From contig CANJPU010000005.1 in assembly GCA_947476285.1 (NCBI GenBank), positions 1 through 64,000 of the forward strand: a DNA stretch of 64,000 nt, written 5' to 3'. Within the stretch, counting starts at the first letter, position 1. Every line of letters starts with the position of its first letter. Below, piece after piece: positions 30,192-39,264 of the stretch. Below the pieces are notes generated by a model that saw only the letters and a list, made by a program, of their open reading frames with translations, did not search any database and was not told the DNA's origin. The stretch is from Comamonadaceae bacterium (GTDB lineage Bacteria > Pseudomonadota > Gammaproteobacteria > Burkholderiales > Burkholderiaceae_C). The position numbers and the translations under genes are program-made.

Positions 30192-31841
30192 ATGGGCCCT
30201 GCCCCCTCTATTGCCATGGTCTCGCGCCGGCTCCAAGATCTGCTTTTCCTGCTGCTGGCCTCGGTGCTGGTGTTGCCTGTGTTGGCTGTGCTGGCTTCCT
30301 GGCTGCAGTGGGACGCGACCACTGCACAGGTGCTGGGCGAGATGGCCAGCACCGTGTTGCCCGGCTATGTGGCGACCAGCCTGGGCTTGTGTCTGGTGGT
30401 GGGCGTTGGCGTGGCTGTGCTGGGCACGGCCACCGCAGCGGCCGTGACCTTGTTTGACTTTCCCGGCCGGCGCAGTTTCGAGTGGGCATTGCTGCTGCCC
30501 CTGGCCATGCCGGCCTATGTGGTGGCCTACGCCTACACTGATTTCCTTCAATTCGCAGGCCCCCTGCAGACCTGGGTGCGCGCCACCTTCGGCCTGCAAG
30601 GCCGGGTTTTTCCGGAAGTGCGCAGCTTCTGGGGCGCGGCTTGCGTCTTCATCGTCTCGCTCTACCCCTATGTCTATCTGCTTGCACGGGCTGCCTTGAG
30701 TGAGCGCGCCAGCCACCTGATGGAAGTCGCACGGCTGCTGGGCGCGCCGCTTGCGCGGCGGGTGCGGGAGGTGGCGCTGCCCTTGGCGCGGCCGGCCATT
30801 GCCGCCGGTGTGGCCCTGGCGCTGATGGAAACGCTGGCCGATTTCGGCGTCTCCAGCTACTTCGGAATCCAGACCTTCACCGCTGGCATCTACAAGGCCT
30901 GGCTGGCCCAGGACAACCGCATCGCTGCGGCGCAACTGGCCACCGTGCTGCTGCTCGTGGTGGCGGCCCTGCTGACGCTGGAGCGGCGCGCGCAGCGGCG
31001 CCTGCGCTTTGCAACACCGCGTGCAGGCAGGGCCGGATCGGCCGATGCACAGCCGGTGCGCCTGCAAGGCCGCGCCAGTGTGCTGGCCTGGTGGCTGTGC
31101 GCCTTGCCGATTCTGCTGGGCTTCGTGTTGCCGGTGCTGTTCATGCTGCGCCCGCTGGCGGCCGACTGGTCTGTATTGCCGTGGGATCGTTTCGTGCAGT
31201 GGTCATTCAACAGCATGCGGCTGGGGCTGATCAGTGCCGTGCTTGCAGTGGCGTTGGCGCTGCTGATGGGTTTTTGCCTGCGGCGCTCACCTGATGTGGT
31301 GACGCGCGGGGTGGTGCAGCTCGCCGGCCTGGGCTACGCCGTGCCGGGAGCGGTGATTGTGGTGGGCTTGTTGCTGCCAGTGGGCTGGTTGCAGTCTGCG
31401 CGGCCTGAATGGGGTGTGGGCGGCTGGGTCACTGCAACTGTGCTGGGCCTGGTCTGGGCTTATCTGGTGCGCTTTGTCTCGGTGGCGCTGCAGTCGGTGC
31501 AAAGCGGCTATGCGCGCATCCCCGCCAGCCTGGACGACAGCGCGCGCATGCTGGGCACGGCGGGGCTGGCGCTGCTGGTGCGGGTGCACTGGCCGCTGCT
31601 GCGCCGCTCCAGCCTGGCCGCGGCACTGCTGGTGTTTGTGGACGTGATGAAGGAGCTGCCCGCCACCATGGTGCTGCGGCCCTTCAACACCGACACGCTG
31701 GCGGTGGTGGCCTACCAGCTCGCCCGCGACGAACGCCTGGGCGAGGCAGCCCTGCCCTCGCTGGCTTTGGTGCTGGTTGGCTTGCTGCCGGTGATGCTGC
31801 TCAGCCGCACCTTGCGATCGAATGCGCCCGCCTCGGCGTGA
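30192..31841 (+). CDS. Iron(III)-type ABC transporter permease (FbpB-like, two fused permease domains)
   Basis: Multiple TM segments and two EAA-like loops (EVARLLGAPLARRVREVALPLARPAI and DSARMLGTAGLALLVRVHWPLLRRSS). Confidence 0.92.
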   Translation: MGPAPSIAMVSRRLQDLLFLLLASVLVLPVLAVLASWLQWDATTAQVLGEMASTVLPGYVATSLGLCLVVGVGVAVLGTATAAAVTLFDFPGRRSFEWALLLPLAMPAYVVAYAYTDFLQFAGPLQTWVRATFGLQGRVFPEVRSFWGAACVFIVSLYPYVYLLARAALSERASHLMEVARLLGAPLARRVREVALPLARPAIAAGVALALMETLADFGVSSYFGIQTFTAGIYKAWLAQDNRIAAAQLATVLLLVVAALLTLERRAQRRLRFATPRAGRAGSADAQPVRLQGRASVLAWWLCALPILLGFVLPVLFMLRPLAADWSVLPWDRFVQWSFNSMRLGLISAVLAVALALLMGFCLRRSPDVVTRGVVQLAGLGYAVPGAVIVVGLLLPVGWLQSARPEWGVGGWVTATVLGLVWAYLVRFVSVALQSVQSGYARIPASLDDSARMLGTAGLALLVRVHWPLLRRSSLAAALLVFVDVMKELPATMVLRPFNTDTLAVVAYQLARDERLGEAALPSLALVLVGLLPVMLLSRTLRSNAPASA

Positions 31842-31852
31842 CGGTGCTCTGG

Positions 31853-32071
31853 CTAGCGGCCGTCTGGCGCGGTACCCGATTTCCTGAACACGATTTCGCC
31901 GGTGGGCACATGCACCACCCGGATCTCCTGGCCCCAGGGCTGAGTGTCTGACTTGGCCGCCATCGCGACGGCCACATCGCGACTGCTGAAGAAGTACTGC
32001 CGGGAGCCAGAGCCCGGAAGCAGCCGGCCCAAGATGGGATGGCTGCTTTCAACGCGGAAATCGCTCGACAT
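31853..32071 (-). CDS. Small hypothetical protein (72 aa)
   Basis: MSSDFRVESSHPILGRLLPGSGSRQYFFSSRDVAVAMAAKSDTQPWGQEIRVVHVPTGEIVFRKSGTAPDGR; upstream purine-rich gaggagaac. Confidence 0.6.
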   Translation of the reverse strand: MSSDFRVESSHPILGRLLPGSGSRQYFFSSRDVAVAMAAKSDTQPWGQEIRVVHVPTGEIVFRKSGTAPDGR

Positions 32072-32279
32072 GTTGTTCTCCTCGTCTGGTGCCTTGCTTT
32101 GAGGCCTCGTACATATTGCATGGTAGGCCGCCCACACGACAGCGGCATGACGCATCTGCAAGATTGGCGTCAATGGCGTAACCACTTGTGTATTGTGTAC
32201 CAACGGCTTATATGAGTCGTTCGGTTTTCGTCATTCGGTCTTGCAGTGTGTGATGCTGCGATGCGTGATGAGCGGATCG

Positions 32280-32299
32280 ACTAATGAAGTAACATTAGT
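32280..32299. promoter_or_regulatory. Operator-like dyad ACTAATG-AAGTAA-CATTAGT upstream of the acyl-CoA ligase gene
   Basis: Perfect 7-bp arms; a closely related sequence recurs at 35141..35160. Confidence 0.6.
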
Positions 32300-32336
32300 G
32301 AAGCGCCGCCGCAAGCGCTCGAACCAAAGACCATCG

Positions 32337-34454
32337 ATGAACCCCCTGCGCGCCCTGTTGTCCCCGGCATCCGTCGTCATCATCGGCGCATCGGCTGACC
32401 CCAACAAGGTCAACGGCAGGCCCATCCGCAACCTTCGGCGCGACGGCTTTGCCGCCAGGGTGTATCTGGTCAACCCCAAGTATTCCGACATCCTGGGCTA
32501 CCCTTGTTTTCCCGACCTGGACAGCCTGCCCGAGGTGCCCGAACTGGGTGTGGTCGGCGTCGCTGCGCAGGGCGCGCGCGAGGTGGTGGCGGCCCTTGGC
32601 GCCAAAGGAGTCAAGACCGCCATCGTCTGGAGTTCGGGCTTTGGTGAGATGGGGCCTGCGGGCAAACAGCTGGAGGAAGATCTGGTCGCGACAGCGCGCC
32701 ATTGGGGCATGCGCATCCTGGGGCCCAACTCGCTGGGCCTGACCAATGCCTTCGAACGCATGCCCCTGACTTTCAGCCAGTATGCGGATGCGCCCTTGCA
32801 GGCTGGTCCGGTGGCCTTCGTCAGCCAGTCGGGCGCATTCGGCACGGCGGTGGCCACCGCCGCGCGCAGCCGGGGAATCGGGCTCGGGTATTTTGTGAGC
32901 ACAGGCAATCAGCCCGATGTGACAGTGGCCGCCGTGATCGAAGCAGTCCTTGATGACGAGCGCATCCGGGTGGTGGTGGCCTACATGGAAGGCCTGCCCG
33001 ACGGCTGCGCCTTCGTGGCGGCCGCGCGGCGGGCGCTTGCTCTGGGAAAACCCCTGGTGGTGGTCAAGGTGGGCCGACATCCGGCCGGCTCGCGCGCGGC
33101 GGTTTCGCACACCGGCTCGCTGGCCGGTGACGATGCGATATTCGACAGCGTCATTCGCCAGCATGGCGTGCTGCGGGCGGACAACGAAAGCCATGCGCTC
33201 GACCTCGTCTCGGCGCTGGTCAGCTGCCCCATTCCTGTGCTGAGCCAATCCGGTGCCGGTGCTTCGACGGGTGGCGTGGGCCTGATCACCGTCTCGGGTG
33301 GCGCGGGCGTGATGATGGCCGATCTGGCTGAAGAGCTTGGCCTGGTCGTGCCCACGCTTTTGGCCGACACGCAGGCCCGGCTCTGTGGCGTGCTGCGCGG
33401 CTTTGCCGCCACCGGCAACCCAGTGGATGTCACCGGCCAGAGCATCGAAGATGTCACCATCTTCCAGCGCAGCCTGGACATCGTGCTGGACGACCCGCAA
33501 GTGGCCGTGTGCGTCATCTGGGTTCAGTTGCTGCATGCCAAGGCCGATCAGTTGGTCGACCTGCTTGTCCAATGCAAGCAGCGCGCGCTAAAGCCTTTCA
33601 TTCTGTGCTGGCTGAATTCTCCGCCTGCCGCTGTCCAGCGCCTGCGCCAAGCCGGGGTGTGTGTGGTCGACAGCACGCTGGGTGGCATCCAGTGCGCGGC
33701 GGGGCTGCTGGAGCTGGGCCGTGCGCGGCTGCGCCACCTGGCCGAGCCTTCGCCCGCCCAAGCTGTGCGCGCGCTGGCGAACACCGGGGGTGCAACTGAA
33801 ATTGTCGGCTCGATGCAAGCGGCCGACATGCTTGGACAATGCGGCCTGGTGCTGGCCCCAACGCGCATGGCCACGCACGCGGATGGAGCCGCCACTGCCG
33901 CAGCCGCGCTTGGCTTTCCGGTGGCTCTGAAGATCGAGTCGCGCGACCTGCCGCACAAAACCGAGGCTGGCGGTGTGCTGCTCAACCTCAGTGACGAGGC
34001 GGCCGTGCGCGACGCATTCGCACGGGTGATGGCCAGCGCGCGGCTCTATAAAGGCGACGCCCGCATCGACGGTGTGCTGGTGCAGGCCATGCAACCCCAA
34101 GCCTGCGAGCTGGTGCTGGGCATCCAGCGTGACGCCTCGTTCGGTACCGTGGTGATGCTGGGCCTGGGCGGCATCTTCATAGAAGCCTTGCGCGACGTGG
34201 TGTTTGCCACCCCGCCGATTGGCCGCGAAGCTGCCCGTCACATGATCGGGCGCCTGCGCGGGCAGGTTGTGCTCGATGGCATCCGCGGCCGATCGCCGGT
34301 TGACCGCGAAGCGCTGATCGATGCGATCTGCGCCTTGTCGCAATTTGCACTGCAACACCCGCAAGTCTGCGAGCTCGATCTCAACCCAGTGTTTGCTTCT
34401 GCCCAGGGCGTGGTCGCGGTGGATTGGCTGATGGTGAGGGACCCGCATGCCTAA
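32337..34454 (+). CDS. Acetate--CoA ligase family (NDP-forming-type) acyl-CoA synthetase
   Basis: LLSPASVVIIGASADPNKVNGRPIRNLRRDGF (CoA-binding), Succ_CoA_lig domain, C-terminal ATP-grasp (GFPVALKIESRDLPHKTEAGGVLLNL). Confidence 0.93.
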   Translation: MNPLRALLSPASVVIIGASADPNKVNGRPIRNLRRDGFAARVYLVNPKYSDILGYPCFPDLDSLPEVPELGVVGVAAQGAREVVAALGAKGVKTAIVWSSGFGEMGPAGKQLEEDLVATARHWGMRILGPNSLGLTNAFERMPLTFSQYADAPLQAGPVAFVSQSGAFGTAVATAARSRGIGLGYFVSTGNQPDVTVAAVIEAVLDDERIRVVVAYMEGLPDGCAFVAAARRALALGKPLVVVKVGRHPAGSRAAVSHTGSLAGDDAIFDSVIRQHGVLRADNESHALDLVSALVSCPIPVLSQSGAGASTGGVGLITVSGGAGVMMADLAEELGLVVPTLLADTQARLCGVLRGFAATGNPVDVTGQSIEDVTIFQRSLDIVLDDPQVAVCVIWVQLLHAKADQLVDLLVQCKQRALKPFILCWLNSPPAAVQRLRQAGVCVVDSTLGGIQCAAGLLELGRARLRHLAEPSPAQAVRALANTGGATEIVGSMQAADMLGQCGLVLAPTRMATHADGAATAAAALGFPVALKIESRDLPHKTEAGGVLLNLSDEAAVRDAFARVMASARLYKGDARIDGVLVQAMQPQACELVLGIQRDASFGTVVMLGLGGIFIEALRDVVFATPPIGREAARHMIGRLRGQVVLDGIRGRSPVDREALIDAICALSQFALQHPQVCELDLNPVFASAQGVVAVDWLMVRDPHA

Positions 34455-35118
34455 TCCCGCCACCACCGCTGCATCGCCACGCAGCGCGCGCGGCGATGCG
34501 GTGCGCAACCGCCTACTGGACGCCGCCGAGAAACTTTTCGCGGAGCAAGGCATCGACGCGGTATCGCTCAACAGCATCGCCCGTTATGCCAACCAGCTCA
34601 ACGCATCGGTGATGCAGTACCACTTTGGCTCCAAGACGGCGCTGATCGAGGCGATTCTGGATCGGCGCATGACAGATCTAAACCGGCGCCGCAATGAACT
34701 CATCGCCAACATCGATACCTCTGATCGCATGAACGCGCTGCGCCAGGTGGCCCAGGCTATGGTGCTGCCGTTCGCAGAGCATCTGTTCATTGAGGGCGGC
34801 AGCAGCTACCTTCGCTTCATCGCGCAAGTCAATTTCAACGCCGATAAAAGCGTATTCGAGATGGCGCGGGGCAAGAACGACAGCGCGGTGCGCAAGATCG
34901 CTGCACTGGTGCAGGAGATTTTGTCGGACATGAAATCGGATGTGGTTCGCCATCGGCTTGCGTTGGTGACCCACCTGGTGCTGTTCGGTGTGGGCGAGCG
35001 CGAGAAGCTGCGCATGGCGGGCAAGCAGTCGGGCGTGGCACGGCTGCGCACGGACGACTTCATCAATGATCTGGTCGAGATGATCGTGGGCGCCCTGAGC
35101 GCACCGGCTGTGCGTTGA
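34447..35118 (+). CDS. TetR/AcrR family transcriptional regulator
   Basis: RNRLLDAAEKLFAEQGIDAVSLNSIARYANQLNASVMQYHFGSKTALIEAIL, TetR HTH. Confidence 0.94.
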   Translation: MPNPATTAASPRSARGDAVRNRLLDAAEKLFAEQGIDAVSLNSIARYANQLNASVMQYHFGSKTALIEAILDRRMTDLNRRRNELIANIDTSDRMNALRQVAQAMVLPFAEHLFIEGGSSYLRFIAQVNFNADKSVFEMARGKNDSAVRKIAALVQEILSDMKSDVVRHRLALVTHLVLFGVGEREKLRMAGKQSGVARLRTDDFINDLVEMIVGALSAPAVR

Positions 35119-35140
35119 CAGGCGTGCCAGCGGCTGTTAG

Positions 35141-35160
35141 TCTAATGCGGCATCATTAAT
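35141..35160. promoter_or_regulatory. Operator-like dyad TCTAATG-CGGCAT-CATTAAT overlapping a candidate promoter
   Basis: 14/20 identical to the dyad at 32280..32299. TTGACA (35115-35120), 17-bp spacer, TAGTCT (35138-35143) lies immediately upstream. Confidence 0.6.
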
Positions 35161-35219
35161 TGATAGTCGTTGCTGCATCCGGGGCGGCGGCTGGTCCTTT
35201 CAAGGAAGAGGTGAAAGCG

Positions 35220-35480
35220 GTGGAAAAACTCGCACGAAGCTTCGTGGTGGAGATCAGCGAAGCGCGCTGTCGCTCTTGTGCCGTGTGCTGGGACCCGCAG
35301 GTGTGCGAACCGCAGGTGCTCAGCTGGCAGCCGCCTTTCAACAAGGCCATCGTGGTTGACATTGACGCTTGCACCGGCTGTCGACAATGCGAATGGCTGT
35401 GCCCGGACTGGGCCATCGTCGTGCGCGAGACGGGTCAAAGCGACTCCGCCGCAACGGCCGCAACCGGAGCATCCGCATGA
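35220..35480 (+). CDS. 4Fe-4S ferredoxin-type (delta) subunit of a 2-oxoacid:ferredoxin oxidoreductase
   Basis: Canonical CTGCRQCEWLCPDW cluster plus a second CRSCAVCWDPQVC cluster. GTG start at 35220 chosen over the track start 35160 because the latter overlaps the promoter/operator. Confidence 0.85.
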   Translation: MEKLARSFVVEISEARCRSCAVCWDPQVCEPQVLSWQPPFNKAIVVDIDACTGCRQCEWLCPDWAIVVRETGQSDSAATAATGASA

Positions 35481-36640
35481 CCCGCCGCCTGCTGTTTGGC
35501 AATGAAGCTTTCTGCGAAGGCGCCATCGCCGCCGGCGTGCGTTTCTACGCGGGCTACCCCATCACCCCCGCCACCGAAATCGCCGAGACCATGTCGCGCC
35601 GCATGCCGGAGGTAGGCGGCACCTATGTGCAGATGGAGGACGAGCTCGGAGCGGCCGCCGCGCTGATGGGCGCCTCGGCTGCGGGTGTGAAATCGGTGAC
35701 GGCGAGCTCGGGCCCGGGGATGGCGCTGATACAAAACGAGATCGGCCAGGCCATCGCGGCGGAGTGCCCCATGGTCATCATCAACGTGCAGCGCGCCGGC
35801 CCCGGTATCGGCAACGCCACGCGATCGGGCCAGATGGAATTCATGCAGGTGCGCTACGGCACCAACGGCGAGGCGCCCGGCGTTGCCATCGCGCCCTCGA
35901 CGGTGGAAGAGGCATTCTGGCTCACCATCCAGGCGGTCAATTTCTCCGAGATGCTGCGCACCGTGGTCGTTGTCTTGGGCGATGGCTTGCTGGGCCTGCA
36001 GCGTGCCGTGGTGGACCTGCCCGATTATTCGACGATCAAAACAATCGAACGGCCCCGGCCGAGCGGGCCGGTGCAGGAGTGGCGCGGCAGTTATGCGGCC
36101 AATGAGCTCGATGACATTCCACCCATGGCCGATTTCGGCTCACCCTACAAGGGGCTGGTGAGTACCGTGGGCCTATTCAAGCGCGGCGGCGGTGACTCCA
36201 CCGTCGAAGGCCTGGACCAGAGCGACCAGGATTTCACCGTGCGCAGGCTGCACCAGAAAATTCTTTCGCGGCAAAAGGAAATCACGCTGTTCGAGCAGAA
36301 GATGACCGAGGACGCAGAGGTCGTTTACGTCGCATGGGGCACGCAGGCCTTGTCGGCCCTGGAGGCGGCCGATCAGGCGCGCGCCCAGGGCATCAAGGCC
36401 GGTGTGCTGCGTCTCATCACTGTCTGGCCTTTCCCATCCGATCTGGTGCGCCAGGCCTGCGCCAATGCGCGCCTGGTCGTGGTGCCCGAGATGAACATGG
36501 GTCAGTGCCAGCTCATGGTCACGCATGCGCTGGCCAATACCGCCACCCGTGTGGTGGGCGTGAATCATGTGGACAGCAATTTCATCACCCCGGCCGAGAT
36601 CATCGCCAAGACGCGCGAACACCTGGAGCAATCGAAATGA
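35477..36640 (+). CDS. 2-oxoacid:acceptor oxidoreductase subunit alpha (KorA/VorB-like)
   Basis: LFGNEAFCEGAIAAGVRFYAGYPITPATEIAETMSRRMPEVGGTYVQMEDELGAAAALMGAS. Confidence 0.94.
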   Translation: MTRRLLFGNEAFCEGAIAAGVRFYAGYPITPATEIAETMSRRMPEVGGTYVQMEDELGAAAALMGASAAGVKSVTASSGPGMALIQNEIGQAIAAECPMVIINVQRAGPGIGNATRSGQMEFMQVRYGTNGEAPGVAIAPSTVEEAFWLTIQAVNFSEMLRTVVVVLGDGLLGLQRAVVDLPDYSTIKTIERPRPSGPVQEWRGSYAANELDDIPPMADFGSPYKGLVSTVGLFKRGGGDSTVEGLDQSDQDFTVRRLHQKILSRQKEITLFEQKMTEDAEVVYVAWGTQALSALEAADQARAQGIKAGVLRLITVWPFPSDLVRQACANARLVVVPEMNMGQCQLMVTHALANTATRVVGVNHVDSNFITPAEIIAKTREHLEQSK

Positions 36641-37557
36641 ACACCATCACCGAAGTCCAGCCACCGCAGGCGCGCAAGCGCAAGCAGATCGAAACGCCCA
36701 TGGATGACATGATCCAGATGTATGCCGATGTGCCGGAGAAGAATTTTCGTTATTGCCCCGGCTGCGGCCTGGGCATGGCACAAAGCGCGATCATGCGTGC
36801 CTTTGATCGCCTCGGTCTGGACCCATCCAAAGTAGCCACTGCCGGCGGCAGCGGTTGCTATTCGCCACTGGCTCACTATCTCAAGTCCAGCCACATCCAC
36901 GGCTCACACGGCCGCGCCTGCGCGTATGCGACCGGCCTGAAGATGGCCCGCCCTGAGCTCACCGTGCTGGCCTTGCAAGGGGATGGCGATTGTCTTTCAA
37001 TTGGCGGCAATCATTTCATTCATGCCGCGCGGCGCAACATCGACATCAGCGTGATCTGCTTCAACAACTTCGGCTTTGGCGACACCGGCGGGCAGTTCGG
37101 GCCCACCACACCCAAGGGCAGCGTCACCGAGACATCCAACGCCGGCATGCCCGAGGCCGCATTCGATGCCTGCAAATTGGCCATTGGGGCGGGCGCCACC
37201 TACGTGGCGCGCAGCACCGTGGCGCATCCGGCGCACCTGACCAAGATGATCGCCGACGCCATCGCATGGAAGGGCTTTGCCTTTGTCGAGGTGCTGCAGA
37301 ACTGCCATGTCTTTTGGGGCAAGCGCAACGGCATGCCGCAGGCCATGGACATGCTCAAGTATTTCAAAGACAACTCGGTGCGCAACACCGACACACCGCA
37401 AGAAGAATGGTTCGACATACCCACCTATGCGGTTGACGAGAAGAACATGAAGTTCGTGCTGGGCGTGCTGCACAAAGAAGCGCGCAACGAGTTCGGGGAA
37501 GATTACGACAAGCTGCGCCAGCGTGCGATGGCGCAGGCCGTAGGTGTGTCGGGATGA
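36637..37557 (+). CDS. 2-oxoacid:acceptor oxidoreductase subunit beta (TPP-binding)
   Basis: FRYCPGCGLGMAQS...LQGDGDCLSIGGNHFIHAARRNIDISVICFNNFGFGDTGGQ (TPP motif GDGD...N). Confidence 0.95.
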   Translation: MNTITEVQPPQARKRKQIETPMDDMIQMYADVPEKNFRYCPGCGLGMAQSAIMRAFDRLGLDPSKVATAGGSGCYSPLAHYLKSSHIHGSHGRACAYATGLKMARPELTVLALQGDGDCLSIGGNHFIHAARRNIDISVICFNNFGFGDTGGQFGPTTPKGSVTETSNAGMPEAAFDACKLAIGAGATYVARSTVAHPAHLTKMIADAIAWKGFAFVEVLQNCHVFWGKRNGMPQAMDMLKYFKDNSVRNTDTPQEEWFDIPTYAVDEKNMKFVLGVLHKEARNEFGEDYDKLRQRAMAQAVGVSG

Positions 37558-38108
37558 GCACCGAAATCCGTATCGCCGGAGTCGGCAGCCAGGGCCTGGT
37601 GACGGCCAGCATCATCCTGGCCGAGGCGCTGGGCATCGTGCGCGACTTCGAAGTCATCCAGACTCAGTTCTACGCCAGCAACATACAAGGCGGCTCGTCT
37701 TGTGGCGACGTGGTCTTTGGCCGCGAGAAGATCGTCTTCCCCTGGGTGCTCAAACCCGACTACCTGGTGGCGCTGGCGCAGGATGCGGTGCGCGGGCATG
37801 CCGCGTCCATGCGGCCAGGCTCTACCGTGATTGCCGATGAATTGATGGTCAGTGACCTGACGCCTTTCGGTCCCGGTGTGAAGGTGCTGCGCGCACCGCT
37901 GACGGCGCTGGCCGACAGCCTGAAGGTGCGCAAGTGCACCAACATCGTGGCGCTGGGTGCGCTGGCGCGGCATACCGGCCTCTTGACGCTGGATCAACTG
38001 TTGCAGGCGGTGCGCGCGCGCGCGCCGGGTAATGCGGATATCAACCGGCAGGCCGCGGCACTGGGCTTTGAAGCTCAGTTGCGCGAAGCCTCAGCGGCCA
38101 TCGCTTAA
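37554..38108 (+). CDS. 2-oxoacid:acceptor oxidoreductase subunit gamma
   Basis: MSTEIRIAGVGSQGLVTASIILAEAL...YASNIQGGSSCGDVVF. Confidence 0.93.
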   Translation: MSTEIRIAGVGSQGLVTASIILAEALGIVRDFEVIQTQFYASNIQGGSSCGDVVFGREKIVFPWVLKPDYLVALAQDAVRGHAASMRPGSTVIADELMVSDLTPFGPGVKVLRAPLTALADSLKVRKCTNIVALGALARHTGLLTLDQLLQAVRARAPGNADINRQAAALGFEAQLREASAAIA

Positions 38109-38142
38109 GCCCAGAAGGCCTGGTCCCGATCGAGTGCAGCAG

Positions 38143-39264
38143 ATGTCCGCAGCGATCGCGTTCCCCTCTTGCACCATGCCGGCTGCGGCCAGGGCGCTCA
38201 GGGACGAGGTGCGCGAGTTCATCGCTGCGGAAAAGCCCGCAGGCACGCACTACACCGAGTCCAACCCCGAGTTCAGCCGCAAGCTGGGCGCACGCGGCTG
38301 GATCGGAATGACATGGCCCGTGCAGTGGGGCGGTCACGGACGATCCACACTGGAGCGCTATGTGGTGAGCGAAGAGCTCATCGCCGCGGGCGCGCCCATC
38401 TTCTTTCATTGGGTGGCCGATCGCCAGAGCGGGCCCTTGCTGCTGCGCTTTGGCACCGACGCGCAGCGTGCGCGCTTTCTGCCCGGCATTGTGCGCGGCG
38501 AGAGCGGTTTCGCCATTGGTCTGAGCGAGCCCAATGCCGGCTCGGACCTGGCCGCGCTGGAGACGCGCGCCCAACGGGTGGCAGGTGGCTGGCGCGTCTC
38601 GGGCACCAAGGTCTGGACCAGCAATGCCCACATCGTGCAACACATGATCCTGCTGTGCCGCACCGCGCCGCGCAGCGCCGACAGGCGCCACGGCCTCTCG
38701 CAGTTCATCGTCGATCTGCATGCGCCGGGCATACGCGTGAACCCGATCAAGAACATGGCCGGTCAGTGCGAGTTCAATGAGGTGGTGTTCGATGATGTGT
38801 TCTTGCCCGATGACATGCTGCTGGGCCAGCCGGACCAGGCCTGGGGGCAACTGATCAGCGAGTTGGCTTTCGAGCGCAGCGGCGCCGATCGTTTTCTCAG
38901 TGCCTTGCGGCTCTACACGGCTTTCGTCGATGCGGCCGGTGCCGATCCGTCCGCAGCCGAGGCGGCCTTGATCGGGCGCCTGGCAGCGCACCTGTGGACG
39001 CTGCGGCACATGTCGATCTCGGTGGCGCGCATGCTGCAGGACAAGGCGCCCGAGCTGGAGGCGACCATCGTCAAAGACCTGGGCAACCGTTTCGAGCAAG
39101 GGATTGTCGAGCAATGCAGAGCGCTGCGGCCTGCGCCCGTGCCGGGCACGCCTTACGCCGATGCCTTGCAGCAGGCAATGCTCTACATGCCGCGTGTGAC
39201 CATACAGGGCGGCACGCCGCAAATTCTGCGCAATGCGATGGCGCGCGCACTGGGGCTGCGATGA
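38143..39264 (+). CDS. Acyl-CoA dehydrogenase family protein
   Basis: GWIGMTWPVQWGGHGRSTLERYVVSEELIAAGAP...FAIGLSEPNAGSDLAALETRA. Confidence 0.93.
   Translation: MSAAIAFPSCTMPAAARALRDEVREFIAAEKPAGTHYTESNPEFSRKLGARGWIGMTWPVQWGGHGRSTLERYVVSEELIAAGAPIFFHWVADRQSGPLLLRFGTDAQRARFLPGIVRGESGFAIGLSEPNAGSDLAALETRAQRVAGGWRVSGTKVWTSNAHIVQHMILLCRTAPRSADRRHGLSQFIVDLHAPGIRVNPIKNMAGQCEFNEVVFDDVFLPDDMLLGQPDQAWGQLISELAFERSGADRFLSALRLYTAFVDAAGADPSAAEAALIGRLAAHLWTLRHMSISVARMLQDKAPELEATIVKDLGNRFEQGIVEQCRALRPAPVPGTPYADALQQAMLYMPRVTIQGGTPQILRNAMARALGLR

Noticed and set aside
28899-31841. Complete FbpABC iron transporter
   Set aside because: Only the ATPase and permease are present; no periplasmic binding protein gene is adjacent, so the iron specificity is only a family-level inference.
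32295-34577. Antisense ORFs 32295..33572 and 33588..34577
   Set aside because: Shadow ORFs of the acyl-CoA ligase and tetR genes.
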